DNA of 14,745 nucleotides. It comes from Azonexus sp. Its GTDB lineage: Bacteria; Pseudomonadota; Gammaproteobacteria; Burkholderiales; Rhodocyclaceae. Below the pieces are notes generated by a model, which worked only from the letters and a program-made list of their open reading frames with translations, was not told the DNA's origin and did no database searches. Made by a program: the position numbers and the translations under genes. The stretch covers positions 1 to 14,745 of the forward strand of contig JAITWU010000324.1 in NCBI GenBank assembly GCA_031285115.1, written 5' to 3'. Below are positions 6,517 to 14,745 of this stretch, piece by piece (the first letter of the stretch is position 1; each line of letters opens with the position of its first letter).

Positions 6517-8802
6517 TCAACCGGCTTCGACCACCGTCAGCGCCGTCATGTTGGCGATGCGGCGCACGGTCGCCGTCGGCGTCAGGATATTGACCGGCTT
6601 GGCTGCGCCAAGGAGGATCGGGCCGACGGTCAGGTTGTCGCCCGCCGCCACTTTGAGCAGGTTGAACGAGATATTGGCGGCGTCCAGCGTCGGCATGACC
6701 AGCAGGTTGGCCTGCCCCTTGAGGCGCGAGTTGGGGAAGGCGGCCTGCCGGATAGTCTCGTCGAGCGCCGCGTCGCCGTGCATTTCGCCTTCGACTTCGA
6801 GTTCCGGCGCGCGTTGCCGCAAGAGATCGAGCACGGCGCGCATTTTGAGCGATGTCGGCGTGTTTTCGGTGCCGAAGGTGGAGTGCGAGAGCAGCGCGAC
6901 CTTGGGCGTCATGCCGAAATTGCGGATGGTTTCGGCGGCGAGCAGCGTCATGTCGGTCAACTGGGCGGCGCTCGGGTCGTAATTGACATAGGTGTCGCCA
7001 ATGAACACCGTGCGGTCGGGCAGCATGAGGAGATTCATCGTGTAATAGCGATCCAGCCCCGGCTGCATACCGATGACGTTCTGGACATATTCGCGGTGCG
7101 TTTCGTGACGGCCAAAGGTGCCGCAGACGAGGCCGTCGGCGTAACCGAGGCGGACCATCAGCGCGCCGTAGAGCGTCGCCCGGCGGCGAATTTCGCGGCG
7201 GGCGTAATCGGGCGAGACGCCCTTTCTTTCCATGAGGCCGTGGTAAGCCCGCCAGAATTCATCGAAATGCTGGTTGAAGAAGGCGCATTCTTCGTGGTCG
7301 CCATAGATGACTTCGTAATCGCTGCCTTCGCGCAGGCGCAGGCCCGCCGTTTCGATGCGCCGCCGGATTTCCGCCGGACGGCCGATCAGCACCGGCGCGA
7401 TGATGCCCTCGTCACGCGCCACCTGCACCGCCCGCAGCACTCGCTCATCCTCGCCTTCGGCAAAGACGATGCGCTTGGGCGCGAGCTTGGCCTGGGCGAA
7501 GACCGGTTTCATGATGAGGCCGGAGTGGTAGACGAATTCATTGAGCCGCTGAAGATAAGCCGTCCAATCCTTGATTGGCCGCGTGGCGACGCCGGAATCC
7601 ATCGCCGCCTGGGCGACGGCGGGGGCGATTTTGACGATCAGGCGCGGATCGAAAGGCTTGGGAATGAGATATTCCGGCCCGAAGCCGGAAATCTTTTCGC
7701 CATAAACCGTGGCGATCACTTCCGACTGCTCGGCCCGCGCCAGTTCGGCGATGGCCTTGACCGCCGCCATTTTCATCGCCTCGGTAATGGTCGTCGCGCC
7801 GACATCGAGCGCGCCGCGAAAAATGAAGGGGAAGCAGAGCACATTGTTGACCTGGTTCGGGTAATCCGAACGGCCAGTGCCGATGATGGCGTCGTCACGC
7901 ACGGCCTTGATCTGTTCCGGCAAAATTTCCGGCGTCGGGTTGGCGAGCGCCATGATGACGGGCTTGGCCGCCATTTGCGCCACCATCTCCGGCTTCAACA
8001 CGCCGCCCGCCGAGAGGCCGAGAAACACGTCGGCCCCGCCGATGACTTCGGCCAATGTCCGGGCCGCCGTCTGTTTGGCGTAGCGCCCCTTGATCTCGTC
8101 CATCTCCTCGACGCGGCCTTCATAGACCACGCCCTTGATGTCGGTGACCCAGATATTGCCGACCGGCGCGCCGAGCATGACCAAAAGGTCAAGACAGGCC
8201 AAGGCCGCCGCGCCCGCGCCGGAAGCGACGATTTTGACCGTCGCAATATCCTTGCCGACCAGTTGCAGGGCGTTCAATATCGCCGCGCCGACGACGATTG
8301 CCGTGCCGTGCTGGTCATCGTGAAAAACCGGGATTTTCATCCGCTCGCGCAGCTTCTTTTCGATGTAGAAGCATTCCGGCGCTTTGATGTCTTCGAGATT
8401 GATGCCGCCGAAGGTCGGTTCCAGCGAGGCGATGGTGTCGATCAATTTATCCGGGTCGCGCTCGTCGATTTCGAGGTCGAAAACGTCGATATTGGCGAAT
8501 TTCTTGAACAGCACGCCCTTGCCTTCCATCACCGGCTTGGCGGCGAGCGCGCCAATCGCGCCCAGGCCGAGCACCGCCGTGCCATTGGTGATGACGCCGA
8601 CGAGGTTGGCGCGCGAAGTCAGCGTGCCCGCCTCACCCGGATTGCTGGCGATTTCCTCGCAGGCGAAGGCGACGCCGGGCGAATAGGCCATCGACAGGTC
8701 GTACTGGTTGGTCAATTCCTTGATCGGCGTCACCGCGATTTTGCCCGGCCTCGGCTGGCGGTGGTAATAGAGCGCGGCCTCGCGCAACTGCTTGGGGTCC
8801 AT
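6517..8802 (-). CDS. maeB: NADP-dependent malic enzyme with phosphotransacetylase-like domain
   Basis: Predicted 761-aa enzyme converting malate to pyruvate, CO2 and NADPH. The malic enzyme part (1 to about 430) shows the catalytic Tyr in AYSPGVA (Y40), Lys in MEGKGVLFK (K95), metal ligands in INLEDI (E137, D138) and FHDDQHGTA (D162), and a Rossmann ASGAGAAAL (193-201). The C-terminal part (about 430-761) resembles phosphate acetyl/butyryltransferase ([30 protein letters not shown]). In MaeB proteins this domain binds acetyl-CoA or related effectors and supports oligomerisation rather than acting as a transacetylase; that is family knowledge. The ATG at 8802 is preceded by GGAGATCGTC, a good ribosome binding site; an upstream in-frame ATG at 8907 adds 35 residues unlike the family. 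Divergent from pckG. No obvious terminator follows it. Confidence 0.96.
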   Translation of the reverse strand: MDPKQLREAALYYHRQPRPGKIAVTPIKELTNQYDLSMAYSPGVAFACEEIASNPGEAGTLTSRANLVGVITNGTAVLGLGAIGALAAKPVMEGKGVLFKKFANIDVFDLEIDERDPDKLIDTIASLEPTFGGINLEDIKAPECFYIEKKLRERMKIPVFHDDQHGTAIVVGAAILNALQLVGKDIATVKIVASGAGAAALACLDLLVMLGAPVGNIWVTDIKGVVYEGRVEEMDEIKGRYAKQTAARTLAEVIGGADVFLGLSAGGVLKPEMVAQMAAKPVIMALANPTPEILPEQIKAVRDDAIIGTGRSDYPNQVNNVLCFPFIFRGALDVGATTITEAMKMAAVKAIAELARAEQSEVIATVYGEKISGFGPEYLIPKPFDPRLIVKIAPAVAQAAMDSGVATRPIKDWTAYLQRLNEFVYHSGLIMKPVFAQAKLAPKRIVFAEGEDERVLRAVQVARDEGIIAPVLIGRPAEIRRRIETAGLRLREGSDYEVIYGDHEECAFFNQHFDEFWRAYHGLMERKGVSPDYARREIRRRATLYGALMVRLGYADGLVCGTFGRHETHREYVQNVIGMQPGLDRYYTMNLLMLPDRTVFIGDTYVNYDPSAAQLTDMTLLAAETIRNFGMTPKVALLSHSTFGTENTPTSLKMRAVLDLLRQRAPELEVEGEMHGDAALDETIRQAAFPNSRLKGQANLLVMPTLDAANISFNLLKVAAGDNLTVGPILLGAAKPVNILTPTATVRRIANMTALTVVEAG

Positions 8803-8849
8803 GACGATCTCCGTTTTGTATGCTGAAACACGGTTTTGGAGAGCGGCGG

Positions 8850-8855
8850 ATAGTA
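8850..8855 (-). promoter_or_regulatory. Possible -10 element for maeB
   Basis: On the minus strand TACTAT lies 47 bases upstream of the maeB start. The spacer is GC-rich and the -35 position (GGAACG, 16-bp spacing) is poor, which would suit an activator-dependent promoter. Assigned only from motif similarity. Confidence 0.25.
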
Positions 8856-8931
8856 CCACGCGCCCGGCCCGCGTTCCGGCTGCGACAAGCCAAACGATGC
8901 CCGTCATATGGATGTTTCGCCGGATTTGGCA

Positions 8932-8937
8932 GATAAT
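8932..8937 (+). promoter_or_regulatory. Possible -10 element for pckG
   Basis: GATAAT, followed by TAT, is the best -10 match in the AT-rich island between maeB and pckG. The hexamer 17 bp upstream (TGGATG) matches the -35 consensus in only three positions. This promoter would give a leader of about 100 bases containing the inverted repeat at 9004-9020. Confidence 0.3.
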
Positions 8938-9003
8938 TATGAGCTTCCCAGCCGATCGCCCAACCGCTTTCAGTCTTGGCGGCGAGCCTCGGCGCTTAAC
9001 AAA

Positions 9004-9020
9004 AACTGGCTGCGCCAGTT
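9004..9020 (+). promoter_or_regulatory. Perfect inverted repeat in the pckG leader
   Basis: AACTGGC and GCCAGTT are perfect 7-bp arms around TGC. The repeat ends 4 bases before the ribosome binding site GGAGAGAGG (9025-9033) and 20 bases before the pckG ATG. As DNA it could be an operator; as RNA it forms a hairpin next to the SD and could modulate translation. Which of these applies cannot be decided from sequence. Confidence 0.4.
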
Positions 9021-9040
9021 ACTTGGAGAGAGGTATCGCC

Positions 9041-10885
9041 ATGACCGCCCCGCTGAATGCTCCCGCTTACGTCAAACACGAAGGTCTGAAAAAATGGGTC
9101 GGCGAAATCGCCGAACTGACCCAGCCTGACCGCATTTACTGGGCCGACGGTTCGCCGGAAGAATACGACCGCCTGTGCGCCGAAATGGTCAAGGCTGGCA
9201 CGCTCATCAAGTTGAACGAAGCCAAACGCCCCAATTCCTACCTCGCTTTTTCCGACCCATCGGATGTCGCCCGCGTCGAAGACCGCACCTACATCTGCTC
9301 GGCCAAAAAAGAAGACGCCGGGCCGACCAACAACTGGGAAGAACCCGCCAAAATGCGCGCCACCCTCAACGGCCTGTTCAAGGGCTGCATGAAGGGCCGC
9401 ACGATGTACGTGATTCCCTTCTCGATGGGGCCGCTCGGCTCGCCGATCGCCCATATCGGCGTGGAAATATCCGATTCCGCCTATGTCGTCGTCAATATGC
9501 GGACGATGACCCGCATGGGGGCCAAGGTCTTCGACGTACTCGGCAGCGACGGCGAATTCGTCCCCTGCGTGCACACCGTCGGCGCGCCGCTCGCCGCTGG
9601 CCAGCAGGACGCCAAATGGCCGTGCAACCCGACCGTCAAATACATCGTGCACTACCCGGAAACCCGCGAAATCTGGTCTTACGGCTCCGGCTACGGCGGC
9701 AACGCGCTACTCGGCAAAAAATGCTTTGCGCTGCGCATCGCTTCCAACATGGCCCGCGATCAAGGCTGGCTCGCCGAACACATGCTCATTCTCGGCGTCG
9801 AATCGCCCGCCGGTGAAAAATCCTATGTCGCCGCCGCCTTCCCCTCGGCTTGCGGCAAAACCAATTTCGCCATGCTCATTCCGCCAGAACCGTTGAACGG
9901 CTGGAAGATCACCACCATCGGCGACGACATCGCCTGGATCAAGCCGCGCGTCGATAAAGACGGCGTCACCCGCTTCTACGCCATCAACCCGGAAGCCGGT
10001 TTCTTCGGCGTCGCCCCCGGCACCTCGGAAAAAACCAATTACAACGCGCTCGCCACGCTCAAGGAAAACATCATTTTCACCAACGTCGCGCTGACCGACG
10101 ACGGCGATGTCTGGTGGGAAGGCTTGACCAAGGAAGCCCCCGCCCACCTCATCGACTGGCAAGGCAAGGACTGGACGCCCGCCGACGGCAAGGCCGGAAA
10201 GAAGGCGGCGCACGCCAATTCGCGCTTTACCGCGCCCGCCAGCCAGTGCCCCTCGGTCGACCCGGCCTGGCAAGACCCGGCGGGCGTGCCCATTTCCGCC
10301 TTCGTTTTCGGCGGTCGCCGCGCCACCACGGTGCCGCTTGTCTATCAGGCGTTCAACTGGAATTACGGCGTCTACATGGCCGCCACCCTCGGCTCCGAAA
10401 CCACCGCCGCCGCCTTCGGCCAACAAGGCGTAGTGCGCCGCGACCCGTTCGCCATGCTGCCCTTCTGCGGCTACCACATGGGCGACTACTTCAATCACTG
10501 GTTGCAGATGGGCAAAACGGTGGACGCGACGCCCAAGATTTTCTGTGTCAACTGGTTCCGCATGAACGAACAGGGCGAATTCATGTGGCCCGGCTTTGGC
10601 GACAACATGCGCGTCCTCAAATGGATCGTCCAGCGCTGCCAGGGCCGCATCGCCGCCAAAGAAACCGTACTCGGCTGGATGCCCAGATTCGAGGACATCG
10701 ACTGGAGCGGCCTTGCTATCGACAAGGCCGACTTTGACGCCCTCACCAGCATCGACACCGACGCCTGGAAAGCGGAACTCGCCAGCCACAAGGAATGGTT
10801 CGCCAGCATGGGCGAAAAAATGCCACGCGAACTCGTCCTGAAGCGCGAACTGTTTGAAATGGGCATTTTCCGCGACGCCGCCTGA
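9041..10885 (+). CDS. pckG: Phosphoenolpyruvate carboxykinase (GTP)
   Basis: Predicted 614-aa cytosolic enzyme that interconverts oxaloacetate plus GTP with PEP, CO2 and GDP, the first committed step of gluconeogenesis from C4 acids. It is the GTP class: the P-loop reads FPSACGKTN (267-275) with the class-typical reactive Cys271, followed by the kinase-2 motif GDDIAW (294-299). Other family segments are [11 protein letters not shown] (125-135), [15 protein letters not shown] (213-227) with the metal-binding Lys, [11 protein letters not shown] (140-150) and, near the C-terminus, [21 protein letters not shown]. Length is normal for the family. GGAGAGAGG lies 7 bases before the ATG; open sequence upstream lacks family similarity. 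It diverges from maeB, so both C4-to-C3 decarboxylating reactions share one intergenic region. A strong terminator follows. Confidence 0.97.
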   Translation: MTAPLNAPAYVKHEGLKKWVGEIAELTQPDRIYWADGSPEEYDRLCAEMVKAGTLIKLNEAKRPNSYLAFSDPSDVARVEDRTYICSAKKEDAGPTNNWEEPAKMRATLNGLFKGCMKGRTMYVIPFSMGPLGSPIAHIGVEISDSAYVVVNMRTMTRMGAKVFDVLGSDGEFVPCVHTVGAPLAAGQQDAKWPCNPTVKYIVHYPETREIWSYGSGYGGNALLGKKCFALRIASNMARDQGWLAEHMLILGVESPAGEKSYVAAAFPSACGKTNFAMLIPPEPLNGWKITTIGDDIAWIKPRVDKDGVTRFYAINPEAGFFGVAPGTSEKTNYNALATLKENIIFTNVALTDDGDVWWEGLTKEAPAHLIDWQGKDWTPADGKAGKKAAHANSRFTAPASQCPSVDPAWQDPAGVPISAFVFGGRRATTVPLVYQAFNWNYGVYMAATLGSETTAAAFGQQGVVRRDPFAMLPFCGYHMGDYFNHWLQMGKTVDATPKIFCVNWFRMNEQGEFMWPGFGDNMRVLKWIVQRCQGRIAAKETVLGWMPRFEDIDWSGLAIDKADFDALTSIDTDAWKAELASHKEWFASMGEKMPRELVLKRELFEMGIFRDAA

Positions 10886-10902
10886 GCGAAAGCTGATCAA
10901 CC

Positions 10903-10934
10903 ACAAAACGGCCACCTGCGAGTGGCCGTTTTGT
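10903..10934 (+). terminator. Intrinsic terminator of pckG
   Basis: ACAAAACGGCCAC (10903-10915) and GTGGCCGTTTTGT (10922-10934) form a perfect 13-bp stem with loop CTGCGA. The U-rich descending arm and TTTTGTT give the plus-strand signal 17 bases after the pckG stop. The A-rich ascending arm means it could also act against minus-strand readthrough from the recQ side. Confidence 0.9.
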
Positions 10935-10944
10935 TGCGACCATA

Positions 10945-11051
10945 TTATTCCATTTTTAGATCAAGCGAGTACGCGAAGACGAAGCGCAGACAGTGCTATT
11001 GCACGGCAAGCGAAGTCGACAAAGTAATCGTTTGATCTGGAAATGGAATTA
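10945..11051. mobile_element. MITE-like 107-bp element with 27-nt inverted arms
   Basis: The left arm (10945-10971) begins TTATTCCATTTTTAGATCAA. The right arm (11025-11051), read in reverse complement, begins TAATTCCATTTCCAGATCAA. The full 27-base arms match at 22 positions. The 53-base interior holds a small GTGC-TATT-GCAC hairpin and no reading frame. No flanking duplication was seen. It sits between two convergent genes, a common place for miniature elements. It could instead be a structured RNA or a long-arm terminator, but it lacks a U-tract. Confidence 0.5.
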
Positions 11052-11083
11052 GAGCGTTTTTCTTTATCCATACGCATAGCGCA

Positions 11084-11113
11084 CGCTCCCCGGCCTCACC
11101 CATTGAGGAGGAG
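11084..11113. repeat. C/G-rich palindromic repeat remnant
   Basis: CGCTCCCCGGCCTCACCC followed by ATTGAGGAGGAGG contains CCTC/GAGG arms and pyrimidine/purine blocks like those at 284-310 and 905-990. It lies in the pckG-recQ gap, outside any gene. The pairing is short, so it appears to be a degraded copy. Confidence 0.35.
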
Positions 11114-11125
11114 GAAAACCGCACA

Positions 11126-11159
11126 CATTTCCAGACGCATTGCGTTGGGAATGGAATTA
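11126..11159. repeat. Third copy of the element arm, containing the recQ stop codon
   Basis: TGGGAATGGAATTA (11146-11159) matches 13 of 14 bases of the right arm of the neighbouring element (11038-11051). CATTTCCAGA (11126-11135) is the same arm in the opposite orientation. The two form an imperfect hairpin around GCATTGC. The last three bases, TTA, are the recQ stop codon read on the minus strand, so the gene ends inside the repeat. Confidence 0.4.
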
Positions 11160-12968
11160 CGCCGCGCCGCCGATCAGGCGCAGCAGTTCTTCGCCGTAAT
11201 GCGCGACCTTGGCGCTGCCCATGCCGGTGATGCCGGTCAGTTGGCCGTAGCTGGCCGGGCGGGTTTGGGCCAGTTCGCGCAGGGTTTTGTCGTGCAGGAT
11301 GATGTAGGCGGGGACGCTCTGGGCGCGGGCAGTGTCGGCTCGCCATTGGCGCAGTTTCTCGAACAGGGCTTCGTCGGCGGCGGTGAGCGCGGCGCTGGCG
11401 GCGCTCGTGTGGCGCGGTTGAGCGGTTTTGGCGGCGCGGCGGGCGGGGCGGCGCAGTTCGACGCGGCGCTGGCCCTTCAAGACTTCACGGGCGGCTTCGG
11501 TTAGTTGCAAAGCGCCGTGTTCGGCCATGTCGACATGGACAAGACCGGCGGCGGCTAATTGGCGGAAGACGCTTTTCCAGGCGTAATCATCCATTTCGCT
11601 GCCGACGCCGAAGGTGGGGAGCTGGTCATGGTTCCACTGGCGGATTTTGTCGGTGGCTTTGCCACGCAGAAGGTCGATCAGATGACCGACGCCAAAGCGC
11701 ATCCCGGTGCGGAAAATGGCGGAGAGCGCCTTTTGCGCCGCCAGGGTGCCATCCCACAATTCCGGCGGCTCGGCGCAGAGATCGCAGTTGCCGCAGGGGG
11801 TGTTCGTTTCGCCGAAGTAGTCGAGCAGCACCTGACGGCGGCAGCGCGGCGCTTCGCAGTAGGCCAAGAGCGCGGTCAGGCGCTGGCTTTCGAGAATTTT
11901 CTGGCCCTCGCCCGCCGCCGATTCGGCAATGCGCGATTGTTGCAGGGCGACATCCTGCATCCCGTAGGCCATCCAGGCGTCAGCCGGTTCGCCGTCGCGC
12001 CCGGCGCGGCCGGTTTCCTGATAGTAGGCTTCGATGCTTTTGGGCAGGTCGAGATGAGCGACGAAACGCACGTCCGGCTTGTCGATGCCCATGCCGAAGG
12101 CGATCGTGGCGCACATGATGAGGCCGTCTTCGCGCAGAAAGCGGCGCTGGTTGGCGGCGCGTTCTTCGGCGGGCAACCCGGCGTGATAAGGGAGCGCCGG
12201 GTAGCCTTGCTGACTGAGCCAAGCGGCGGTTTCCTCGACTTTCTTGCGCGACAGGCAATAGACGATGCCCGCCTGCCCCCGGCGTCCGGCGAGAAAAGTG
12301 AGCAGTTGCTTACGCGCATTGTCCTTTTCGATCACGGTATAGCGGATATTGGGGCGGTCGAAGCTGGAGAGAAAAACGCGCGCTTCGGTAAGGCCCAGCC
12401 GGGTCAGCATTTCGTTGCGCGTTGCCTGGTCGGCGGTGGCGGTCAGGGCGATGCGCGGCACTTGCGGGTAGCGTTGGTGCAGGGTAGAGAGTTGCAGATA
12501 TTCGGGCCGGAAATCGTGGCCCCACTGCGAGACGCAATGCGCTTCGTCAATGGCGAAGAGGGCGAGCTTGCCTGCTTCATACAGCGCATCGAGCATCGCC
12601 AGCGTGCGTTCGAGCAACAGGCGCTCGGGGGCGATGTAGACGAGATCGAGCTGGGCCGCGAACATCGCCTGCTCGATGCCTTGCGCCGCGCGCCAGTCGA
12701 GCGTCGAGTTGAGGCAGGCGGCCTTGACGCCAAGCTGGGTGAGGGCATCGACCTGATCCTGCATGAGCGCGATGAGGGGCGAAACGACGACGGCGCAACC
12801 GGGCCGCAAGAGCGCCGGAATCTGGTAACAGAGACTTTTGCCGCCGCCGGTCGGCATCAAGACCAGGGCGTCGCCGCCGTCTGCGACATGATTGATGATT
12901 TCCGCCTGCGCCCCGCGAAAGGCGGGGTAGCCGAAGGTTTCGCGGAGGATGGCGAGAGGGGTGGGCAT
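11157..12968 (-). CDS. recQ: ATP-dependent DNA helicase RecQ
   Basis: Predicted 603-aa 3'-to-5' helicase of superfamily 2, acting in RecF-pathway recombination and replication fork repair. Visible in order: Walker A MPTGGGKS (38-45), DEAH (141-144) with the RecQ aromatic loop [13 protein letters not shown] (145-157), TATA (176-179), and motif [12 protein letters not shown] (317-326). The zinc-binding cysteines are C376 plus PCGNCDLC (C392, C395, C398), the winged-helix RQC region follows at about 405-505, and an HRDC domain occupies 531-600. Length is typical. The start is uncertain: the ATG at 12968 and a GTG at 12986 (six more residues) both lack a convincing SD. The gene stands alone, convergent with pckG; the stop codon lies in a repeated sequence. 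No strong promoter was recognised in the 98-bp gap before it. Confidence 0.95.
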   Translation of the reverse strand: MPTPLAILRETFGYPAFRGAQAEIINHVADGGDALVLMPTGGGKSLCYQIPALLRPGCAVVVSPLIALMQDQVDALTQLGVKAACLNSTLDWRAAQGIEQAMFAAQLDLVYIAPERLLLERTLAMLDALYEAGKLALFAIDEAHCVSQWGHDFRPEYLQLSTLHQRYPQVPRIALTATADQATRNEMLTRLGLTEARVFLSSFDRPNIRYTVIEKDNARKQLLTFLAGRRGQAGIVYCLSRKKVEETAAWLSQQGYPALPYHAGLPAEERAANQRRFLREDGLIMCATIAFGMGIDKPDVRFVAHLDLPKSIEAYYQETGRAGRDGEPADAWMAYGMQDVALQQSRIAESAAGEGQKILESQRLTALLAYCEAPRCRRQVLLDYFGETNTPCGNCDLCAEPPELWDGTLAAQKALSAIFRTGMRFGVGHLIDLLRGKATDKIRQWNHDQLPTFGVGSEMDDYAWKSVFRQLAAAGLVHVDMAEHGALQLTEAAREVLKGQRRVELRRPARRAAKTAQPRHTSAASAALTAADEALFEKLRQWRADTARAQSVPAYIILHDKTLRELAQTRPASYGQLTGITGMGSAKVAHYGEELLRLIGGAA

Positions 12969-13084
12969 GGGAATTGTGATCGGCACAGGGTAGGTGGCGT
13001 GTAACGAAACCCGCCAGCTATCGTTGTTGATGCCGAATATTGGGTTTTACTACATTCAACCGAAGTTACAGGCCGAGTTTAATA

Positions 13085-13642
13085 TCAACGAATACGTGGG
13101 ATGAAAACTGGAACCGCGACCGGAGCAGGAGCTGGTGGCGCAGTCAAAAGTTTGTCGTCCCCTTTTGAAGGAATCCCCTGCGCTTTGATTACCTGAAATA
13201 TTCTTTCGGTAGCCTCTCCATCACCATACCCTCCTTCATCAATCACTGCGCCGATACCAATAAGTCGTTGAGGTTCAAGCATCTTGACCTGTTTGGTACG
13301 GAGGAAAGAAGCCAAATCAACCGATGTGAGCCGGGAAAAGTGAATATCCATGAATTGAACATATTTTGTATTGACCATGTTCCATTCCTGAATCAATAAG
13401 GATTTCTCCGTCAAGGCGTAGGTACAAAATCTGACGTTGGTAGTGCGCGTCGCATCGGGCGTTCCCAAATATAATTGACATCGGCCATGTTGCAGAATCG
13501 GTTCGCTTAACGCGCCTGTATCTTTCTGCAATTTTTCCGGAAAGGTTGCACGTTCATAAAAAACGGTCGCCCGATCCAAAGGTACGGTCTGGCAACCTGT
13601 TATAAAAAAACAAACCAGCAAGCACAGAAAAAAACGATTCAT
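13085..13642 (-). CDS. Putative outer-membrane lipoprotein of unknown function
   Basis: Predicted 185-aa lipoprotein. MNRFFLCLLVCFFITGC is a lipoprotein signal peptide with lipobox ITGC; Cys17 would be lipidated, and the following Gln favours outer-membrane sorting. The mature part has two further cysteines (55 and 73) that could form a disulfide, no recognised enzymatic motif, and a Pro/Ala/Val-rich tail (168-182). I do not recognise the family. GGAG lies 5 bases before the ATG at 13642; an in-frame ATG at 13663, directly after the lpxH stop, would put seven extra residues before the signal peptide and is less likely. It follows lpxH by 21 bp and is probably cotranscribed with ppiB-lpxH. Two 60-base rows sampled within it are 43 percent GC, against 60 percent for a row in maeB, suggesting different ancestry. 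Confidence 0.8.
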   Translation of the reverse strand: MNRFFLCLLVCFFITGCQTVPLDRATVFYERATFPEKLQKDTGALSEPILQHGRCQLYLGTPDATRTTNVRFCTYALTEKSLLIQEWNMVNTKYVQFMDIHFSRLTSVDLASFLRTKQVKMLEPQRLIGIGAVIDEGGYGDGEATERIFQVIKAQGIPSKGDDKLLTAPPAPAPVAVPVFIPRIR

Positions 13643-13663
13643 CTTTTCTCCAAAATCTCCCAT

Positions 13664-14401
13664 TCACCCTACCTGCAGAGCGGCGGTCGGCAGGATCGCT
13701 TCCCGCTGCAAGGCCGTCCCATCCCAGACCAGACATTCGCCCCGATCTTCCCGCCAGTCGGCGAGCACCCAGCGTTCGACGTGGATGCCGTCGACGATGT
13801 AGTCGTGCTTGGCTGGCTGGTGGGTGTGGCCGTGGATGAAGGCAGCGTAGCCGTGGGCGCGCAGGAAATCGTCGGTGGCGGCGGCTTGCAGGTCGGTGTA
13901 GCCGTTATCGAGCTGGCTGGCTTCGCTCACGGCGCGCAGGTGGGCGGCGATGGCGCGGCGCTCGGCGAGCGGTTTGGCGAGCAGCGCCGCCTGCCAGGCG
14001 GGGTTGCGCGATTGGGCGCGAAAGGCCATGTAGGCGGCGTCATCGAGACAGAGGGCGTCGCCGTGCGAGAGAACGAATTGCCAGCCGTCGGCGGTCAGGA
14101 CGGTCGGGTCAGCCATGAGAGCGACGCCAGCGGCGGCGGCAAAGCCGGGGCCGAGGAGGAAATCGCGGTTGCCGTGGAGCAGGCCGATTTTCAGACCGCT
14201 GTCGGCGGCGGCGCGCAGCGCAGCGACGATGCGGGCGTGATAAGGATCGTCGTCGTCATCGCCGATCCAGGCTTCAAAGAGGTCGCCCAGAATGTAGAGG
14301 GCCTCAGCCTTGCGGGCGCGACCGGCGAGAAAAGCCAGGAACAAAGCCGTCGCCCCCGGTGAACGGGGCGACAGGTGCAGATCGGCAATGAACAGAATCA
14401 A
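13664..14401 (-). CDS. lpxH: UDP-2,3-diacylglucosamine diphosphatase
   Basis: Predicted 245-aa peripheral membrane hydrolase that converts UDP-2,3-diacylglucosamine to lipid X and UMP in lipid A synthesis. It is a calcineurin-type metallophosphoesterase with all expected metal ligands: DLH (D7, H9), [11 protein letters not shown] (D40), HGNRD (N78), SHGD (H113) and HGHTH (H192, H194). Length matches the family. The start is TTG at 14401, chosen because [10 protein letters not shown] is where family proteins begin and no ATG or GTG lies close; the only upstream ATG (14530) adds 43 Arg-rich residues read in another frame of ppiB. The TTG overlaps the ppiB TGA stop (TTGA), an arrangement typical of translational coupling. 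It is followed 21 bp later by the lipoprotein gene. Confidence 0.93.
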   Translation of the reverse strand: MILFIADLHLSPRSPGATALFLAFLAGRARKAEALYILGDLFEAWIGDDDDDPYHARIVAALRAAADSGLKIGLLHGNRDFLLGPGFAAAAGVALMADPTVLTADGWQFVLSHGDALCLDDAAYMAFRAQSRNPAWQAALLAKPLAERRAIAAHLRAVSEASQLDNGYTDLQAAATDDFLRAHGYAAFIHGHTHQPAKHDYIVDGIHVERWVLADWREDRGECLVWDGTALQREAILPTAALQVG

Positions 14402-14745
14402 ACGATTTCCGCTTTTTCGATAATGACTTCTTCGACCGGCACATCCTGATGAAAGCCTTTGTTGCCGGTTTTGACGGCGCGGATGGCGTCGACCACGTCC
14501 ATGCCGTCGACTACCTCGCCAAACACGCAATAGCCCCAGCCTTGCCCGGCGGGCGCTTTGAAATCGAGAAAGTCGTTATCGACGGTGTTGATGAAAAACT
14601 GGGCAGTGGCCGAGTGCGGGTCGCCGGTGCGGGCCATGGCGATGCTGCCGCGCTTGTTTTTGAGGCCGTTGGCGGCTTCGTTTTCGATCGGGGCCTGGGT
14701 GTCTTTTTGTTTCATGCCCGGTTCCATACCGCCGCCCTGAATCAT
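14398..14745 (-). CDS. ppiB: Peptidyl-prolyl cis-trans isomerase B, C-terminal part
   Basis: The 115 visible codons form the C-terminal two thirds of a cyclophilin that catalyses prolyl isomerisation during protein folding. The first visible residues, [14 protein letters not shown], match the internal cyclophilin segment that normally follows FHRVI, so the true start lies beyond the right edge. The active-site region [20 protein letters not shown] and the segment [20 protein letters not shown] are strongly conserved, and the form resembles the cytoplasmic PpiB type. Its stop overlaps the lpxH start, so the two genes are in one operon. Confidence 0.95.
   Translation of the reverse strand: MIQGGGMEPGMKQKDTQAPIENEAANGLKNKRGSIAMARTGDPHSATAQFFINTVDNDFLDFKAPAGQGWGYCVFGEVVDGMDVVDAIRAVKTGNKGFHQDVPVEEVIIEKAEIV

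Noticed and set aside
6778..8826. 682-codon plus-strand open frame opposite maeB
   Set aside because: Antisense shadow of a gene with all catalytic residues; the translation is low-complexity, rich in Arg, Asp and Gly.
9707..10915. 402-codon minus-strand open frame opposite pckG
   Set aside because: Antisense shadow of a motif-complete gene, and it reads through the pckG terminator arm.
11559..13004. 481-codon plus-strand open frame opposite recQ
   Set aside because: Antisense shadow of recQ without any recognised motif or ribosome binding site.
1..14745. CRISPR array, tRNA, rRNA, riboswitch, prophage or biosynthetic cluster
   Set aside because: No regularly spaced repeats, RNA gene signatures, integrase or transposase genes, or cluster-type enzymes were seen on reading both strands.

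Overview
The window looks like a chromosomal segment of a GC-rich Gram-negative betaproteobacterium. It carries lipid A synthesis (LpxH), a periplasmic D,D-endopeptidase, a GTP-type PEP carboxykinase and a malic enzyme fused to a phosphotransacetylase-like domain. A Rhodocyclales-type organism is my best guess from gene types and composition; this is inference, not a database match. No rRNA, tRNA, CRISPR array, phage or plasmid module was seen.

Layout, left to right. (1) 1-43: the first codons of a minus-strand gene that runs off the left edge. (2) 44-407: non-coding, with a possible operator and a roughly 175-bp MITE-like element with terminal inverted repeats and flanking 12-bp direct repeats. 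(3) 408-4467, minus: a truncated aldehyde dehydrogenase-like ORF followed 7 bp later by a large AddA-like helicase-nuclease. (4) 4570-5382, plus: an IclR-family regulator diverging from that pair. (5) 5427-6419, minus: a PBP7-type endopeptidase whose terminator T-tract overlaps the end of iclR. (6) 6517-8802, minus: maeB, divergent from (7) 9041-10885, plus: pckG, which ends in a strong terminator. (8) 10935-11156: a repeat-rich gap. (9) 11157-12968, minus: recQ. (10) 13085-14745, minus: ppiB (cut by the right edge), lpxH and an AT-rich orphan lipoprotein gene, closely spaced and probably one transcript.

The genes form functional pairs rather than one pathway. MaeB and PckG are the two decarboxylating exits from the C4 pool (malate to pyruvate, oxaloacetate to PEP) and share a divergent control region. 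The AddA-like enzyme and RecQ both act in recombination and repair but lie in separate units. PbpG and LpxH serve the envelope.

I found no defence or biosynthetic system. The unusual content is small: two MITE-like elements with inverted arms, a class of C/G-rich palindromic repeats of which one copy sits in frame inside the helicase-nuclease gene, a catalytically incomplete ALDH ORF coupled to that gene, a terminator that doubles as coding sequence, and an AT-rich lipoprotein of unknown role.
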